A stretch of DNA of 64,000 bases from Maccoyibacter sp900556645 (GTDB taxonomy: Bacteria > Bacillota > Clostridia > Lachnospirales > Lachnospiraceae): assembly GCA_958349535.1 (NCBI GenBank), contig CATWDJ010000001.1, forward strand, positions 124,001 to 188,000. Reading direction: 5' to 3'. Every line of letters starts with the position of its first letter. The stretch's first letter is position 1. The notes under the pieces were generated by a model, which was given only the letters and a program-made list of their open reading frames with translations, did not search any database and was not told the DNA's origin. Below are positions 24,059 through 31,976 of the stretch, one piece after another. A program made the position numbers and the translations under genes.

Positions 24059-27000
24059 ATGAAGCAGAAAAAGAAGGGATTGAAAAAACGGATACTGGCA
24101 CTTTCTTTAGCAGGAATCCTGTGTTTTGGAAGTGTTCCCCAGAACGTGTATGCAAGCGAGGATTCAAGCGGGAATGTACAGGAAACCACACAGTCAGACC
24201 AAACACCGGAAAAGACAGCAGATGAACTGTTGCAACAGGAAGAGAACGTAGGAGAAGAAGCAAACGTTAGCGGAACAGCAGAAGATACCGTAACAGGAGA
24301 AACCGGAAATACGGAGCCGGAAATCGTATTTCCCGGTGCCGTGCGGTTAAAAGAAGCAGGTACACCACAGGACATGGTAGAAGAAGCAGGAACGACGGTT
24401 ACGGAACATACCCGGTTAATCGTAGTCAGTGAAAGTGACCTTACGGAATGCTATGGGGCAACAGAATGTATCCGGGGTTATGGAAATCTGCATATTTTGA
24501 CCTATGAGGATGTATTCACCTGTGAAAATGCCTACGCACAGTTTACGGCTGCCGGAATGAGCGTAGAGTATGATGAAACCGTGGAAGCCTATGAGGAAGA
24601 GGCAGAAGAAGCAAAAAGCATAGAAGAAACCTTAGAGGATACCAATAAGGAAACCAAGACAGAAGAACCGGGAAAAGATACCACAGAAAAGAAAGAAGAG
24701 AAACAGGAGATTGTAGTAGCGGTCATTGATACCGGAGCGGACAGTTCTTCTAATATTCTAAAAGGACGTATCAAAGATGACAGATATATCCCGGATACCA
24801 ACGGACACGGAACCTTAATGGCAGAAATCATTGCCTCCAATACCGGGGAAGAGGTCAGGATACTTCCGATACAGGCATTTGATGAAAACGGAAAAGGAAC
24901 CGTATCCACCACCTATCTTGCCATGATGGAAGCCATCGAAAAGAAAGCGGATATTATTAACCTGTCTGTTTCCGGCGAAGGAACATCTCCGATGCTGGCA
25001 TCTGCCATCCGGCAGGCAAAAGAAGCCGGAATCCCGGTTATCGTATCCGCAGGAAACAACGGAGCAGATACCACAGACTATATGCCGGGAAATATTACCG
25101 AGGCACTTACCGTATCGGCGGTAACGGAGGACAAAGAATCTGCTGCTTATTCCAACCATGGAAAAGAAGTGGATTTTTGTGCGATTGGAACAGTAACCAA
25201 GGACAACGGGACGGGGGACACCTCCGATGATGTAACCTATGAGGGAACCTCCGTATCTGCCGCCTATCTGACCGCCTATGCTGCCATGATTCTGGAAGAG
25301 AACCCGCAGGCAGATGTGGAGGCGTGTCTGAAAGAATCCGCAGAGGATTTTGGTGAGACAGGCTGGGACAGCCTTTATGGGTACGGATATATCAGCAGGG
25401 AGAACATCATCAGTAATATAGAAAAAGAAGAAAATGAGGAGAGCGAAGAAGAGAAAAAAGACGATACTGCAGACGTCATAACAAAAGAAGATGGAGAGCA
25501 GGAGTTAGCAGTCAGTGCGGATATCAAGAACAAGGATTTCTGGATATATGATGTCGGCAGTTCCGTAAATGTTATGATTGTTGGGGTTGAAGATAGTACA
25601 GGAAATTATAGAGGCAACTGGAACAACCTCGGATTAGGAAATATCTATTATGGATTGTATCCAAGAGCTGCAGGCGGCTACGACCTTCTGGTTACCATGA
25701 GCTGTGATGTGACCGACTATACACCATATCTGGACCTTACAACCTCAAAACCGGATTACCGTCCACTCAGATGGGGAGGACATGTTGATGGCGGAACCGG
25801 AATGAGCGATAACTGGAGCGGTACACAGGTACATAACTGGAACGATGAATTTATACAGACAGACAGTGGTTATTATATGCGGCAATATATAGGAGCAGGC
25901 TGGGCGGTTGATAGCATTACCTTACTTTGGGAGCCGGTAGGCTATCATATCAACCATGACATGAACGGAGCCACCTATGTAGACCAGAATACCTTGAATT
26001 ATCTAAACAGCATCGAATACCGACCAGACCAGTACTATGGTATTCCAAATGCCGACACCTTTGCCAATAAATATAACAGGGTTACTTATGATGCCAATGG
26101 CGGAAGCTGTGGTTCTGTTTATACAGGAGAAAGTTATGATCACGGATATTCGGCATTCTTAGGATGGGATGATAATACGGTATTAAATACAAACAATGGA
26201 CTATTATATGACTGTTACGGGTATCAGTCCACAACGACGTTCAATGCTGCCTATTATGCAAATGCAAATCTGGATTTAATGGCAGCATATGGATACGATA
26301 AGAAGACCCTATGGAACCATTACTGTAATCACGGCGTATATGAAGGGCGTTCCATCCGTTCCGGGCATGGAGCAAACAATCTAGACAGTAGTGACTTGTA
26401 TAATCCGGGACAGGCATTCCGGAACCTGACGGACAATGGTAAATGGACTACTTTAACTGCCAGATGGAAAGACCCGGTCATCTATCTTCCAACGCCTACA
26501 CGTGCAGGATATACCTTTACGGGATGGTATATTGGAGACACTTATATTGGAAAAGGATGGGATTTTTATCAAATCAACGGCACTAACACGACCTTAACCG
26601 CTCACTGGACACCGAACACTTATTATATTAACTACGATTTGAATGGAGCAACTTCCATAGATGAAAACTATCTGAATAAGTTGAACAAAAATAAGTATAC
26701 CTATGACACTTATTATAACTTCCCGGATGCCAATACCTTTGCCAATAAGTATAACCGGGTGAATTATGATGCGGCAGGAGGAACCTGTACTTCAGGCAAC
26801 ACAGGAGAAAGTTATGATGAAGGGTATTCGGCTTTCTTAGGATGGGATAGTAACATCATAGGCTATGATTCTAATTGGAATCCGATATATGGAACATTAT
26901 CACAGCATGGTTTCAATGATGCGTATTATGCAAATATCTATCCAGATGTAATGGAAGCATTCGGATATGATAAATTAGCACTGTGGAATCATTATTATTA

Positions 27001-28123
27001 TTGGGGTAAAAACGCAGGATATTCCACCAGTTCTGGACATAATTTAGATAATCTTACATCCATGGATTTGTACCAACCCGGAAAAGCATTCATAAACATG
27101 AATGTAGCAGCGAATGGAAAAACCACATTGACCGCCAGATGGAAAGACCCGGTGGTAAAACTTCCAACACCGACCCGTGAAGGTTACACTTTCTTTGGGT
27201 GGTATAAGGAAGATGAAACTTATGTAGGAAAAGGTGGAGATTCCTACACACTTTCCGGCACCGATACTTTACATGCCAAATGGAAAGAAAATGAATACAC
27301 CTTGGTATTTGACGGAAATGGAGCAGATATCGGTTCCATGGAGAATGTCACGGTGCATTATACCGACACCTTAACGCTTCCTAAGAATCTTTATGAGAAT
27401 ACCACCATTCCATGCACCTATATGGGATGGATACATGATAAGGACGCTTTAAAAGCAGACTATGAAGATGAAGAAGAACTGGAAGTGAAAAAGATTATCA
27501 AGAAAGCCGGGAAGGAAACGGAGGACGGAGCAACGATTACCCTGTATGCATTCTGGGATATTGCACCGGAGATTGAAGCAAAGGACTGGTATATCGGAAA
27601 AGAAATGGCTGAGAACATGACCGAGGAACAGCTTTTGGAACGTGCAAAATCAACAGACCGGGAGGATGGAGATTTGGAACGTGGAAAAGAACTGGTCGTT
27701 GTGGATTTTGATAAGGAGGATTTCCTTCACTTAGGTCAGATTGGAAGCTGTACCGTAACCTTTCAGGCAACGGATAGTGCCGGAAATATTACATACAAGG
27801 ACATCAAAGTAGAGGTGTCTGAAGATGGATGGCTGGATATGCCGTACTATATCCGGTTTATCAGTGAGGAGTTCTACGGAAAGAAACCGGAAAGCGGAGG
27901 ATGTGTGGATGGTTCTGTCTGGAACGAGATTCCGGAATACAAACAGGAATTAACGGATGCCTTTGCCAGAATCAAGAATGATACCGGAGTCATTACCTAT
28001 GTGTTTAAGCGGGATGACATCAAGGCAAGCCATGACTTTACCGAAGCACACGGCTTTGGAGAGTATGAGGAGGATGGAGCCTTAAACCTGTGGCTGGATG
28101 CATTTGCACACTGTAGGCAGTAG
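24059..28123 (+). CDS. Large secreted S8 (subtilisin-like) protease with surface repeats
   Basis: A 1354-residue exported protein. The basic N-terminus and hydrophobic core ending NVYA form a signal peptide. An acidic pre-region (about 40-215) precedes the S8 catalytic domain: Asp224 in VIDTGADSS, His250 in NGHGTLMAEI, Ser398 in YEGTSVSAAY, with VSAGNNG as the oxyanion region. After an acidic linker and a beta domain come two long modules, about 635-850 and 857-1075. Each combines an InlB-type repeat (ending LTARWKDP...) with an inserted YYANxxxDxMxAxGYDK...WNHY...G unit. Further beta repeats follow. No LPXTG motif or C-terminal helix is seen, so anchoring is unclear. AGGAGG precedes ATG 24059. 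Confidence 0.88.
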   Translation: MKQKKKGLKKRILALSLAGILCFGSVPQNVYASEDSSGNVQETTQSDQTPEKTADELLQQEENVGEEANVSGTAEDTVTGETGNTEPEIVFPGAVRLKEAGTPQDMVEEAGTTVTEHTRLIVVSESDLTECYGATECIRGYGNLHILTYEDVFTCENAYAQFTAAGMSVEYDETVEAYEEEAEEAKSIEETLEDTNKETKTEEPGKDTTEKKEEKQEIVVAVIDTGADSSSNILKGRIKDDRYIPDTNGHGTLMAEIIASNTGEEVRILPIQAFDENGKGTVSTTYLAMMEAIEKKADIINLSVSGEGTSPMLASAIRQAKEAGIPVIVSAGNNGADTTDYMPGNITEALTVSAVTEDKESAAYSNHGKEVDFCAIGTVTKDNGTGDTSDDVTYEGTSVSAAYLTAYAAMILEENPQADVEACLKESAEDFGETGWDSLYGYGYISRENIISNIEKEENEESEEEKKDDTADVITKEDGEQELAVSADIKNKDFWIYDVGSSVNVMIVGVEDSTGNYRGNWNNLGLGNIYYGLYPRAAGGYDLLVTMSCDVTDYTPYLDLTTSKPDYRPLRWGGHVDGGTGMSDNWSGTQVHNWNDEFIQTDSGYYMRQYIGAGWAVDSITLLWEPVGYHINHDMNGATYVDQNTLNYLNSIEYRPDQYYGIPNADTFANKYNRVTYDANGGSCGSVYTGESYDHGYSAFLGWDDNTVLNTNNGLLYDCYGYQSTTTFNAAYYANANLDLMAAYGYDKKTLWNHYCNHGVYEGRSIRSGHGANNLDSSDLYNPGQAFRNLTDNGKWTTLTARWKDPVIYLPTPTRAGYTFTGWYIGDTYIGKGWDFYQINGTNTTLTAHWTPNTYYINYDLNGATSIDENYLNKLNKNKYTYDTYYNFPDANTFANKYNRVNYDAAGGTCTSGNTGESYDEGYSAFLGWDSNIIGYDSNWNPIYGTLSQHGFNDAYYANIYPDVMEAFGYDKLALWNHYYYWGKNAGYSTSSGHNLDNLTSMDLYQPGKAFINMNVAANGKTTLTARWKDPVVKLPTPTREGYTFFGWYKEDETYVGKGGDSYTLSGTDTLHAKWKENEYTLVFDGNGADIGSMENVTVHYTDTLTLPKNLYENTTIPCTYMGWIHDKDALKADYEDEEELEVKKIIKKAGKETEDGATITLYAFWDIAPEIEAKDWYIGKEMAENMTEEQLLERAKSTDREDGDLERGKELVVVDFDKEDFLHLGQIGSCTVTFQATDSAGNITYKDIKVEVSEDGWLDMPYYIRFISEEFYGKKPESGGCVDGSVWNEIPEYKQELTDAFARIKNDTGVITYVFKRDDIKASHDFTEAHGFGEYEEDGALNLWLDAFAHCRQ

Positions 28124-28131
28124 CATAGGAA

Positions 28132-28165
28132 TGCCGTAGTAAAGTGCAGCACACTTGCTACGGCA
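28132..28165. terminator. Hairpin after the protease gene
   Basis: TGCCGTAG (28132-28139) pairs with CTACGGCA (28158-28165); the inner bases AAGTG/CACTT-like can extend the stem. No T tract follows, so intrinsic termination is uncertain. Confidence 0.4.
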
Positions 28166-28193
28166 GAAATATCCTGTTTCATTCTGTCATTTA

Positions 28194-28222
28194 TTGACAA
28201 AAAATACCATCCTCCATATAAT
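28194..28222 (+). promoter_or_regulatory. Consensus promoter of the small toxin-like gene
   Basis: TTGACA (28194-28199), 17 bp, TATAAT (28217-28222); predicted start near 28229, giving an 80-nt structured leader. Confidence 0.85.
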
Positions 28223-28308
28223 AAAAGATGGCATTACCTAAGACGGCAGGCGGTTTGCCTTTCCACTGAGCCATGCTCAGACCTCAACGTAAAGGAGGGA
28301 TGTTTTCA

Positions 28309-28464
28309 ATGAGAGAACATACAGAAAGGCGAAAGATGTTACATACAATCCTTTGGATTGCTGAAATATCAGTCAGAGCAGTTGCTGCATTTACAGGACT
28401 TGCAAAGCTGATATTTGAGATAAAAAGTAGACATCAAAAAAGCAACCGCTCCGACCAAAGTTAA
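28309..28464 (+). CDS. Candidate type I toxin, small hydrophobic protein
   Basis: A 51-residue protein with a charged start, a hydrophobic stretch (about residues 10-37: HTILWIAEISVRAVAAF) and a basic/polar tail, the build of TxpA/Fst-like membrane toxins; no direct family match is claimed. AGGAGG (28293-28298) is ten bases before ATG 28309; an ATG at 28300 is too close. It has its own consensus promoter, a structured leader and a bidirectional terminator, and an opposing promoter drives an RNA across its 3' end. These context features support a type I toxin-antitoxin unit. Confidence 0.6.
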   Translation: MREHTERRKMLHTILWIAEISVRAVAAFTGLAKLIFEIKSRHQKSNRSDQS

Positions 28465-28528
28465 GTTGCTTTTTTGATAAGTAACTATTAACGAAGGCAA
28501 ACCGTCTTACCGGGTAATGCCTTTTCTT
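28434..28528 (-). ncRNA. Candidate antisense RNA antitoxin
   Basis: A minus-strand transcript of about 95 nt is predicted from the promoter at 28535-28563 to the T-run end of the bidirectional hairpin at about 28434. It overlaps the last 30 or so bases of the toxin-like coding region and its 3' end, the usual position of a convergent type I antitoxin RNA. It is inferred from signals only. Confidence 0.55.
28436..28475. terminator. Bidirectional terminator shared by toxin mRNA and antisense RNA
   Basis: AAAAAAGCAAC (28436-28446) and GTTGCTTTTTT (28465-28475) are perfect reverse complements with T runs on both strands. The left arm lies inside the toxin-like coding region. Confidence 0.8.
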
Positions 28529-28534
28529 GTAAAG

Positions 28535-28563
28535 AATATAACATATCTTTCACCTATTTTCAA
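28535..28563 (-). promoter_or_regulatory. Promoter of the antisense RNA
   Basis: On the minus strand TTGAAA (28563-28558), 17 bp, TATATT (28540-28535). The start would be near 28528. Confidence 0.7.
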
Positions 28564-28569
28564 GTCCTG

Positions 28570-28681
28570 CTAAAAATCCATTTCTGTCGGCACGACGATA
28601 ATCTGGAATTTCTTATGATCCTTTGTCTCAATGAATATCTGCTGCCCGGTAAGATGATCCAGATACTGGGAAAATAATGTA
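28570..28681 (-). pseudogene. C-terminal fragment of an unknown gene
   Basis: On the minus strand an open frame without a start reads YLDHLTGQQIFIETKDHKKF and on to VVPTEMDF before TAG at 28572-28570. It looks like the intact end of a protein whose beginning is lost at about 28681, where an oppositely oriented fragment begins. Family not recognised. Confidence 0.45.
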
Positions 28682-28885
28682 AGTAAACCGGATTTGGACA
28701 CGCTTTCTCATTTATGTCGCATATTAAACGTTCAAGCTGCTTATTTTCTTGAAACAAAAAATCAAGAAGACTTGTCTCTAACTGAATATAATATGATAAA
28801 AAAATACCGTGACCTTGAAGAATCTGGAAAAGAAATCGTAGATTATATATTGGAAAAAGAATGGGAAAGAGGAAAGAAATCCTAA
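28682..28885 (+). pseudogene. Truncated Xre-type regulator (C-terminal part)
   Basis: The frame beginning SKPDLDTLSHLCRILNVQ lacks the helix-turn-helix and a proper start. Its end, NMIKKYRDLEESGKEIVDYI, closely matches the C-terminus of the intact regulator at 29181 (EMIKKYRDLDDHGKEMVGFT). An ATG inside (28694) has no ribosome binding site. A deletion or recombination probably removed the N-terminal half. Confidence 0.75.
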
Positions 28886-28917
28886 ATAACATTTAACAAA
28901 GCGAGGAATGATACATT

Positions 28918-29115
28918 ATGTTTTCATACAAACCATTATTAAAAATGTTAGTTGAGAAAGAAATGACAAAAACTGATCTTCGCAAAGCAACCGGAATGAG
29001 TATAAATACGCTTGCTAAAATAAGTAAAAATGAATACATTTCGATGGCTACATTAGATAGTATCTGTTCATATTTACATTGTAGAGTAGAAGATGTTATT
29101 GAATTTATTGAGTAA
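28918..29115 (+). CDS. Small Xre/Cro-type DNA-binding protein
   Basis: A 65-residue single helix-turn-helix protein. LRKATGMSINTLAKISKNEY (about residues 21-40) forms the recognition motif, and LDSICSYLHCRVEDVIEF is the typical C-terminal helix pair of the HTH_26/YozG-like group. A GAGGAATG site precedes ATG 28918. A transcriptional regulator with unknown target, lying between a truncated and an intact relative. Confidence 0.85.
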   Translation: MFSYKPLLKMLVEKEMTKTDLRKATGMSINTLAKISKNEYISMATLDSICSYLHCRVEDVIEFIE

Positions 29116-29180
29116 TCACTGCTTGTCTGTGTCCAGTTGTAAGGTTGTAGTATTCTGGTATAAAGAAAGAAGGTGAATCT

Positions 29181-29528
29181 ATGACTGAATATCTCGTAGA
29201 CCAATTAAAAAAAGGACGTTTAAATAAAGGGTTAAAGCAAAGTGATGTAGCAAAAAAAATCGGCATAAAAAATACAACTTTGAGTAATTACGAAAACAGT
29301 GTAACAGAGCCAAACATGGACACGTTTTTAGAATTATGCAAATTATATGAATTAGATTTTGTATCTCTGATGGAAGAAGCATATGGAATCGAAATTTCGG
29401 GTAAAAATTTCCACATGAAGTCATCAGAAATAGAAATGATAAAAAAATACCGTGACCTTGACGACCACGGTAAAGAAATGGTGGGTTTTACATTGGAAAA
29501 AGAGTGGGAGAGAACTAATAATAAATAA
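29181..29528 (+). CDS. Xre-family transcriptional regulator
   Basis: 115 residues. The N-terminal helix-turn-helix spans about 6-62 (LKQSDVAKKIGIKNTTLSNY). A short linker leads to a helical tail ending KYRDLDDHGKEMVGFTLEKE, common in phage-type and mobile-element repressors of Firmicutes. AAGAAGGTG precedes ATG 29181. A truncated paralogue lies at 28682. Target unknown; a strong terminator follows. Confidence 0.88.
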   Translation: MTEYLVDQLKKGRLNKGLKQSDVAKKIGIKNTTLSNYENSVTEPNMDTFLELCKLYELDFVSLMEEAYGIEISGKNFHMKSSEIEMIKKYRDLDDHGKEMVGFTLEKEWERTNNK

Positions 29529-29546
29529 TGGTGTTTATTAAGCCAA

Positions 29547-29605
29547 AATCCCCATGAGGTTATTTTCGTTCTTACGAATTATTAACCTCATGGGGATTGT
29601 TTTTT
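29547..29605 (+). terminator. Strong terminator after the Xre regulator
   Basis: AATCCCCATGAGGTTA (29547-29562) and TAACCTCATGGGGATT (29583-29598), a perfect 16-bp stem, then TGTTTTTT. On the minus strand it is followed by only a short T stretch, but it may also serve the converging gene at 29693. Confidence 0.85.
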
Positions 29606-29692
29606 ATAAGATTGATGTTGACAAGAGACTCTTGCTATCAACCGGAATAGTACAAATATATATTATGTATTTCCTTTTTTGAATATATGGGA

Positions 29693-30586
29693 TTAAAGAT
29701 ATCCATTTGCTTTGCACCAATCCAGAGTTTGATTTACTGTCCAGCCATCAGGTGGTGCTACGCTTCCATTTCCGTACGGAACGGGTGAACCTTGTGCATT
29801 TGCCTGAGCTTTAGCGGCAAGAGACTCTTGATATTCTTCATAAGAGTTATACCCGCTCGGATAAGAACGGTCTTCGGAAGAAGAAGTACCGGAAGATGCA
29901 TCTGCACTACCGGAACCGGAAGAACCGGAACCGCTGTTAGAGCCTCCATTGTTGTTCTTTGCAGTAGAAGTAGAAGAGGAGTTCTTCTTAGTTTCTGCCT
30001 CAGCTTTTTTAGCAGCTTCCTCTGCGGCGGCTTTTTCTGCATTGACCTTTTCCACGTAAGCGGCGTATGTACCGTTAATCTCATTGAATTTGTTAAATGC
30101 CTCCTGGTACTTGCCATCTGCCTTTAAGGTATTTAATTCTTCCATCAGAGCGTTTACGGAAGCGGTAAACTCTTCGGTATAATAACCTTCCTCGGTTGGA
30201 TAAGTAGTAGCAATACCTGCTACGGCATTATCCAGAGTAGCAGCAGAAGCGGTATACTTTTCCTCGATGGAAGTGCGAAGGGTATCAAACTCTTTTTCGT
30301 CCTCTTTGGAGATACCGTCCAATTTTTTCTCATATCCATTTAAGGATTCCAAAAGGGTTGTCCGTTCCGCATCTTCTAAGATTGCATTTTCAATCTGGAA
30401 TTTTGCGGTATCAAATTCCCCGGTCAGCTCCTCCAAGTGAGCCTTTGCTTCCTTCTCGGCTTTTTCCTTTTCCTTGGCAACCTGTGTATTGTGATAGCTG
30501 ACACCGCCAATGATGCCGCCGATTACGACTACTGCGGCTACGACCACGCCAACGACTGCTTTTTTGTTACTTAAAAATTTGTTCAT
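29693..30586 (-). CDS. Membrane-anchored coiled-coil protein, variant tail A
   Basis: 297 residues. A short basic N-terminus and a helix (about 9-29) anchor it; residues 33-200 are mostly charged helix with a coiled-coil look (EKEKAEKEAKAHLEELTGEF); a Ser/Gly/Asn-rich linker (about 200-240) leads to a short C-terminal domain ending PDGWTVNQTLDWCKANGYL. The first 200 or so residues are nearly the same as those of the gene at 32770, while the region after the linker differs except for the NAQGxP and PDGWxVN motifs. GGGAGG precedes the ATG. The function is not recognised; an envelope or surface role is likely. Confidence 0.75.
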   Translation of the reverse strand: MNKFLSNKKAVVGVVVAAVVVIGGIIGGVSYHNTQVAKEKEKAEKEAKAHLEELTGEFDTAKFQIENAILEDAERTTLLESLNGYEKKLDGISKEDEKEFDTLRTSIEEKYTASAATLDNAVAGIATTYPTEEGYYTEEFTASVNALMEELNTLKADGKYQEAFNKFNEINGTYAAYVEKVNAEKAAAEEAAKKAEAETKKNSSSTSTAKNNNGGSNSGSGSSGSGSADASSGTSSSEDRSYPSGYNSYEEYQESLAAKAQANAQGSPVPYGNGSVAPPDGWTVNQTLDWCKANGYL

Positions 30587-30620
30587 AATAAATCCTCCCT
30601 ATGATTATTTTATATGGATG

Positions 30621-30639
30621 ACTTTACTTTAGGTAAAGT
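30621..30639. promoter_or_regulatory. Palindromic operator-like site before the variant-tail-A gene
   Basis: ACTTTAC (30621-30627), five bases, GTAAAGT (30633-30639), a perfect inverted repeat within the 5' region of the minus-strand gene; a TATAAT-like -10 box lies just upstream on that strand near 30661. The rest of 30587-30757 shows no other signal. Confidence 0.5.
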
Positions 30640-30760
30640 TTAGTTATCCTTTGTTTATACTATAATTATACAGAACATCTGTTTTTTTGCAAGATAAAAA
30701 GTACATTTTTAAAGTGGAATTTACGTAAAATATATATTAAGCAAATGACGTATTTTCTAG

Positions 30761-31189
30761 GAGATAAAGAAACTCTTCCGGGTAGTGGATGGAGGCACCT
30801 TAATAGTGAAAAAAGAGGGAAATACAGAAGAAAGAGTACATCTTATTGGTGTGAATACGCCGGAATCTGTCCACCCAGATGAAACAAAAAACTCCGAGTC
30901 TGGCAAAGCTGCCAGCGAGTATACAAAAGAACTTCTGGCTAATCATACAGATGTATGGCTGCAGCAGGATGTTTCTGAAACGGATATATATGGAAGATTG
31001 CTTCGCTATGTATGGTTCGAAGAACCTTCGGATACGAGAAATGTCGAGGAAGTAAAAAACAAAATGCTTAATGGCATTCTTTTGAGGGATAAAATAGCCG
31101 AGCCTATGGCAATAGAACCTGATGTCTCTTATAAAGAAATGTTCGATACCATATATTATACAGATTTGGAAACTTTTGCAATGTATTAA
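30761..31189 (+). pseudogene. Decayed thermonuclease (SNase) homologue
   Basis: Staphylococcal-nuclease fold fragment. The frame opens after TAG at 30758 with no signal peptide and only a GTG (30785) as possible start. Compared with Staphylococcus nuclease, the metal ligand in VDGDT is Gly here (VDGGT), the LxVDTPE aspartate is Asn (IGVNTPES) and the catalytic arginine before it is His (ERVHLIG). Only the DIYGRLLRYVW arginine remains. The C-terminal third no longer resembles the family. It is therefore probably inactive. Confidence 0.75.
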
Positions 31190-31194
31190 AAACA

Positions 31195-31223
31195 TTGACA
31201 TGGAAACGATAATAACATATAAT
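31195..31223 (+). promoter_or_regulatory. Promoter of the YefM-YoeB pair
   Basis: TTGACA (31195-31200), 17 bp, TATAAT (31218-31223), perfect consensus. Confidence 0.85.
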
Positions 31224-31228
31224 TAAAG

Positions 31229-31256
31229 TACGAAAAAACATACGATTTTTTATACG
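31229..31256. promoter_or_regulatory. Probable autoregulatory operator of the YefM-YoeB pair
   Basis: TACG occurs at 31229, 31241 and 31253, exactly 12 bases apart, with A6 and T6 runs between them that make an inverted repeat. It lies between the -10 box and the ribosome binding site, where YefM-type repressors bind. Confidence 0.5.
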
Positions 31257-31272
31257 GAAAGGAGATATTTAT

Positions 31273-31527
31273 ATGTTAGCTGTAAAGAGCATGGATGTTA
31301 GAGATAATTTCAAGAGTTTATGCGATAAGGTTTTTAATGGCGAAACATTGATTATATCAAGACCCAAAAATGAAAATATTGTTATGCTTTCCGAACATGA
31401 ATATAATGAAATGGTAAAAGCCAAGAGAAATGCTGATTATCTTGCTATGCTTGATAAATCTATGGCAGAAGCCGAAGCCGGTGGTTTTATTACAAAAACC
31501 ATTGCAGAACTGGAGGAATACGAATAA
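31273..31527 (+). CDS. Antitoxin of the Phd/YefM family
   Basis: 84 residues. The N-terminal AVKSMDVRDNFKSLCDKVF is the Phd/YefM dimerisation and DNA-binding fold, and the C-terminal part (AMLDKSMAEAEAGGF) is the toxin-wrapping tail. GAAAGGAG precedes ATG 31273. Its stop is directly followed by the toxin start. It should neutralise the toxin and repress its own promoter. Confidence 0.92.
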   Translation: MLAVKSMDVRDNFKSLCDKVFNGETLIISRPKNENIVMLSEHEYNEMVKAKRNADYLAMLDKSMAEAEAGGFITKTIAELEEYE

Positions 31528-31788
31528 ATGAATATAGTATTTACTCCTACTGCATGGGAACAATATACCGATTGGCAGAGGGAAGATAAAAAAATGGTTA
31601 AGCGTATTAATGAGCTTATAAAAGATATTGACCGCAATGGACTTTTAAATGGCATTGGTAAGCCAGAACCATTAAAACACCGTAAAGCATGTAGCAGACG
31701 CATTACTGATGAACACAGATTGGTTTACAATATGGATAGTAACCAAAATCTGATTATATACTCTTGTAAATATCATTACGAAGATTAG
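31528..31788 (+). CDS. mRNA interferase toxin of the YoeB/Txe family
   Basis: 86 residues, ribosome-dependent RNase. Family features are KPEPLKH, SRRITDEHRLVY with the catalytic arginine and glutamate region, and the C-terminal YHY with the catalytic histidine. Relative to E. coli YoeB the segment between LKH and SRR is about three residues shorter and lacks the Trp, so activity is likely but not certain. It begins one base after the antitoxin stop. Confidence 0.92.
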   Translation: MNIVFTPTAWEQYTDWQREDKKMVKRINELIKDIDRNGLLNGIGKPEPLKHRKACSRRITDEHRLVYNMDSNQNLIIYSCKYHYED

Positions 31789-31812
31789 CACCTTTTAGCG
31801 GTGCTGATTTTT
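31787..31812 (+). terminator. Terminator of the YefM-YoeB pair
   Basis: AGCACC (31787-31792), TTTTAGC loop, GGTGCT (31800-31805), GATTTTTTT. It overlaps the toxin stop codon. Confidence 0.8.
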
Positions 31813-31941
31813 TTGTGGGTTAATATTATTTAAGAGTTCGTATAATGATGAAAATACGAACTTATGGCAAATAAAACGACGGTTGAGAAATTATAATGCG
31901 TGTTGATGGTTCAAGTTTCCGACCAAACAATAGAAAAGCAG

Positions 31942-31970
31942 TTGACAGAACGTATGTTTTGCGATAATAT
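31942..31970 (+). promoter_or_regulatory. Promoter of a candidate small RNA
   Basis: TTGACA (31942-31947), 17 bp, TAATAT (31965-31970). No coding region follows directly. Confidence 0.6.
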
Positions 31971-31976
31971 AAAAAA

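Larger units (their letters stand above)
28230..28521. repeat. Inverted repeat flanking the type I toxin-antitoxin candidate
   Basis: Left arm blocks GGCATTACC (28230-28238), AGACGG (28241-28246) and GGTTTGCCTT (28252-28261) recur inverted as AAGGCAAACC (28494-28503), CCGTCT (28502-28507) and GGTAATGCC (28513-28521). Each arm falls at the 5' end of one of two converging transcripts, so both RNAs begin with similar sequences. Confidence 0.75.

Noticed and set aside
28132..28165. Hairpin after the protease considered a full terminator
   Set aside because: No T tract follows, so only a weak terminator or RNA end structure can be claimed.
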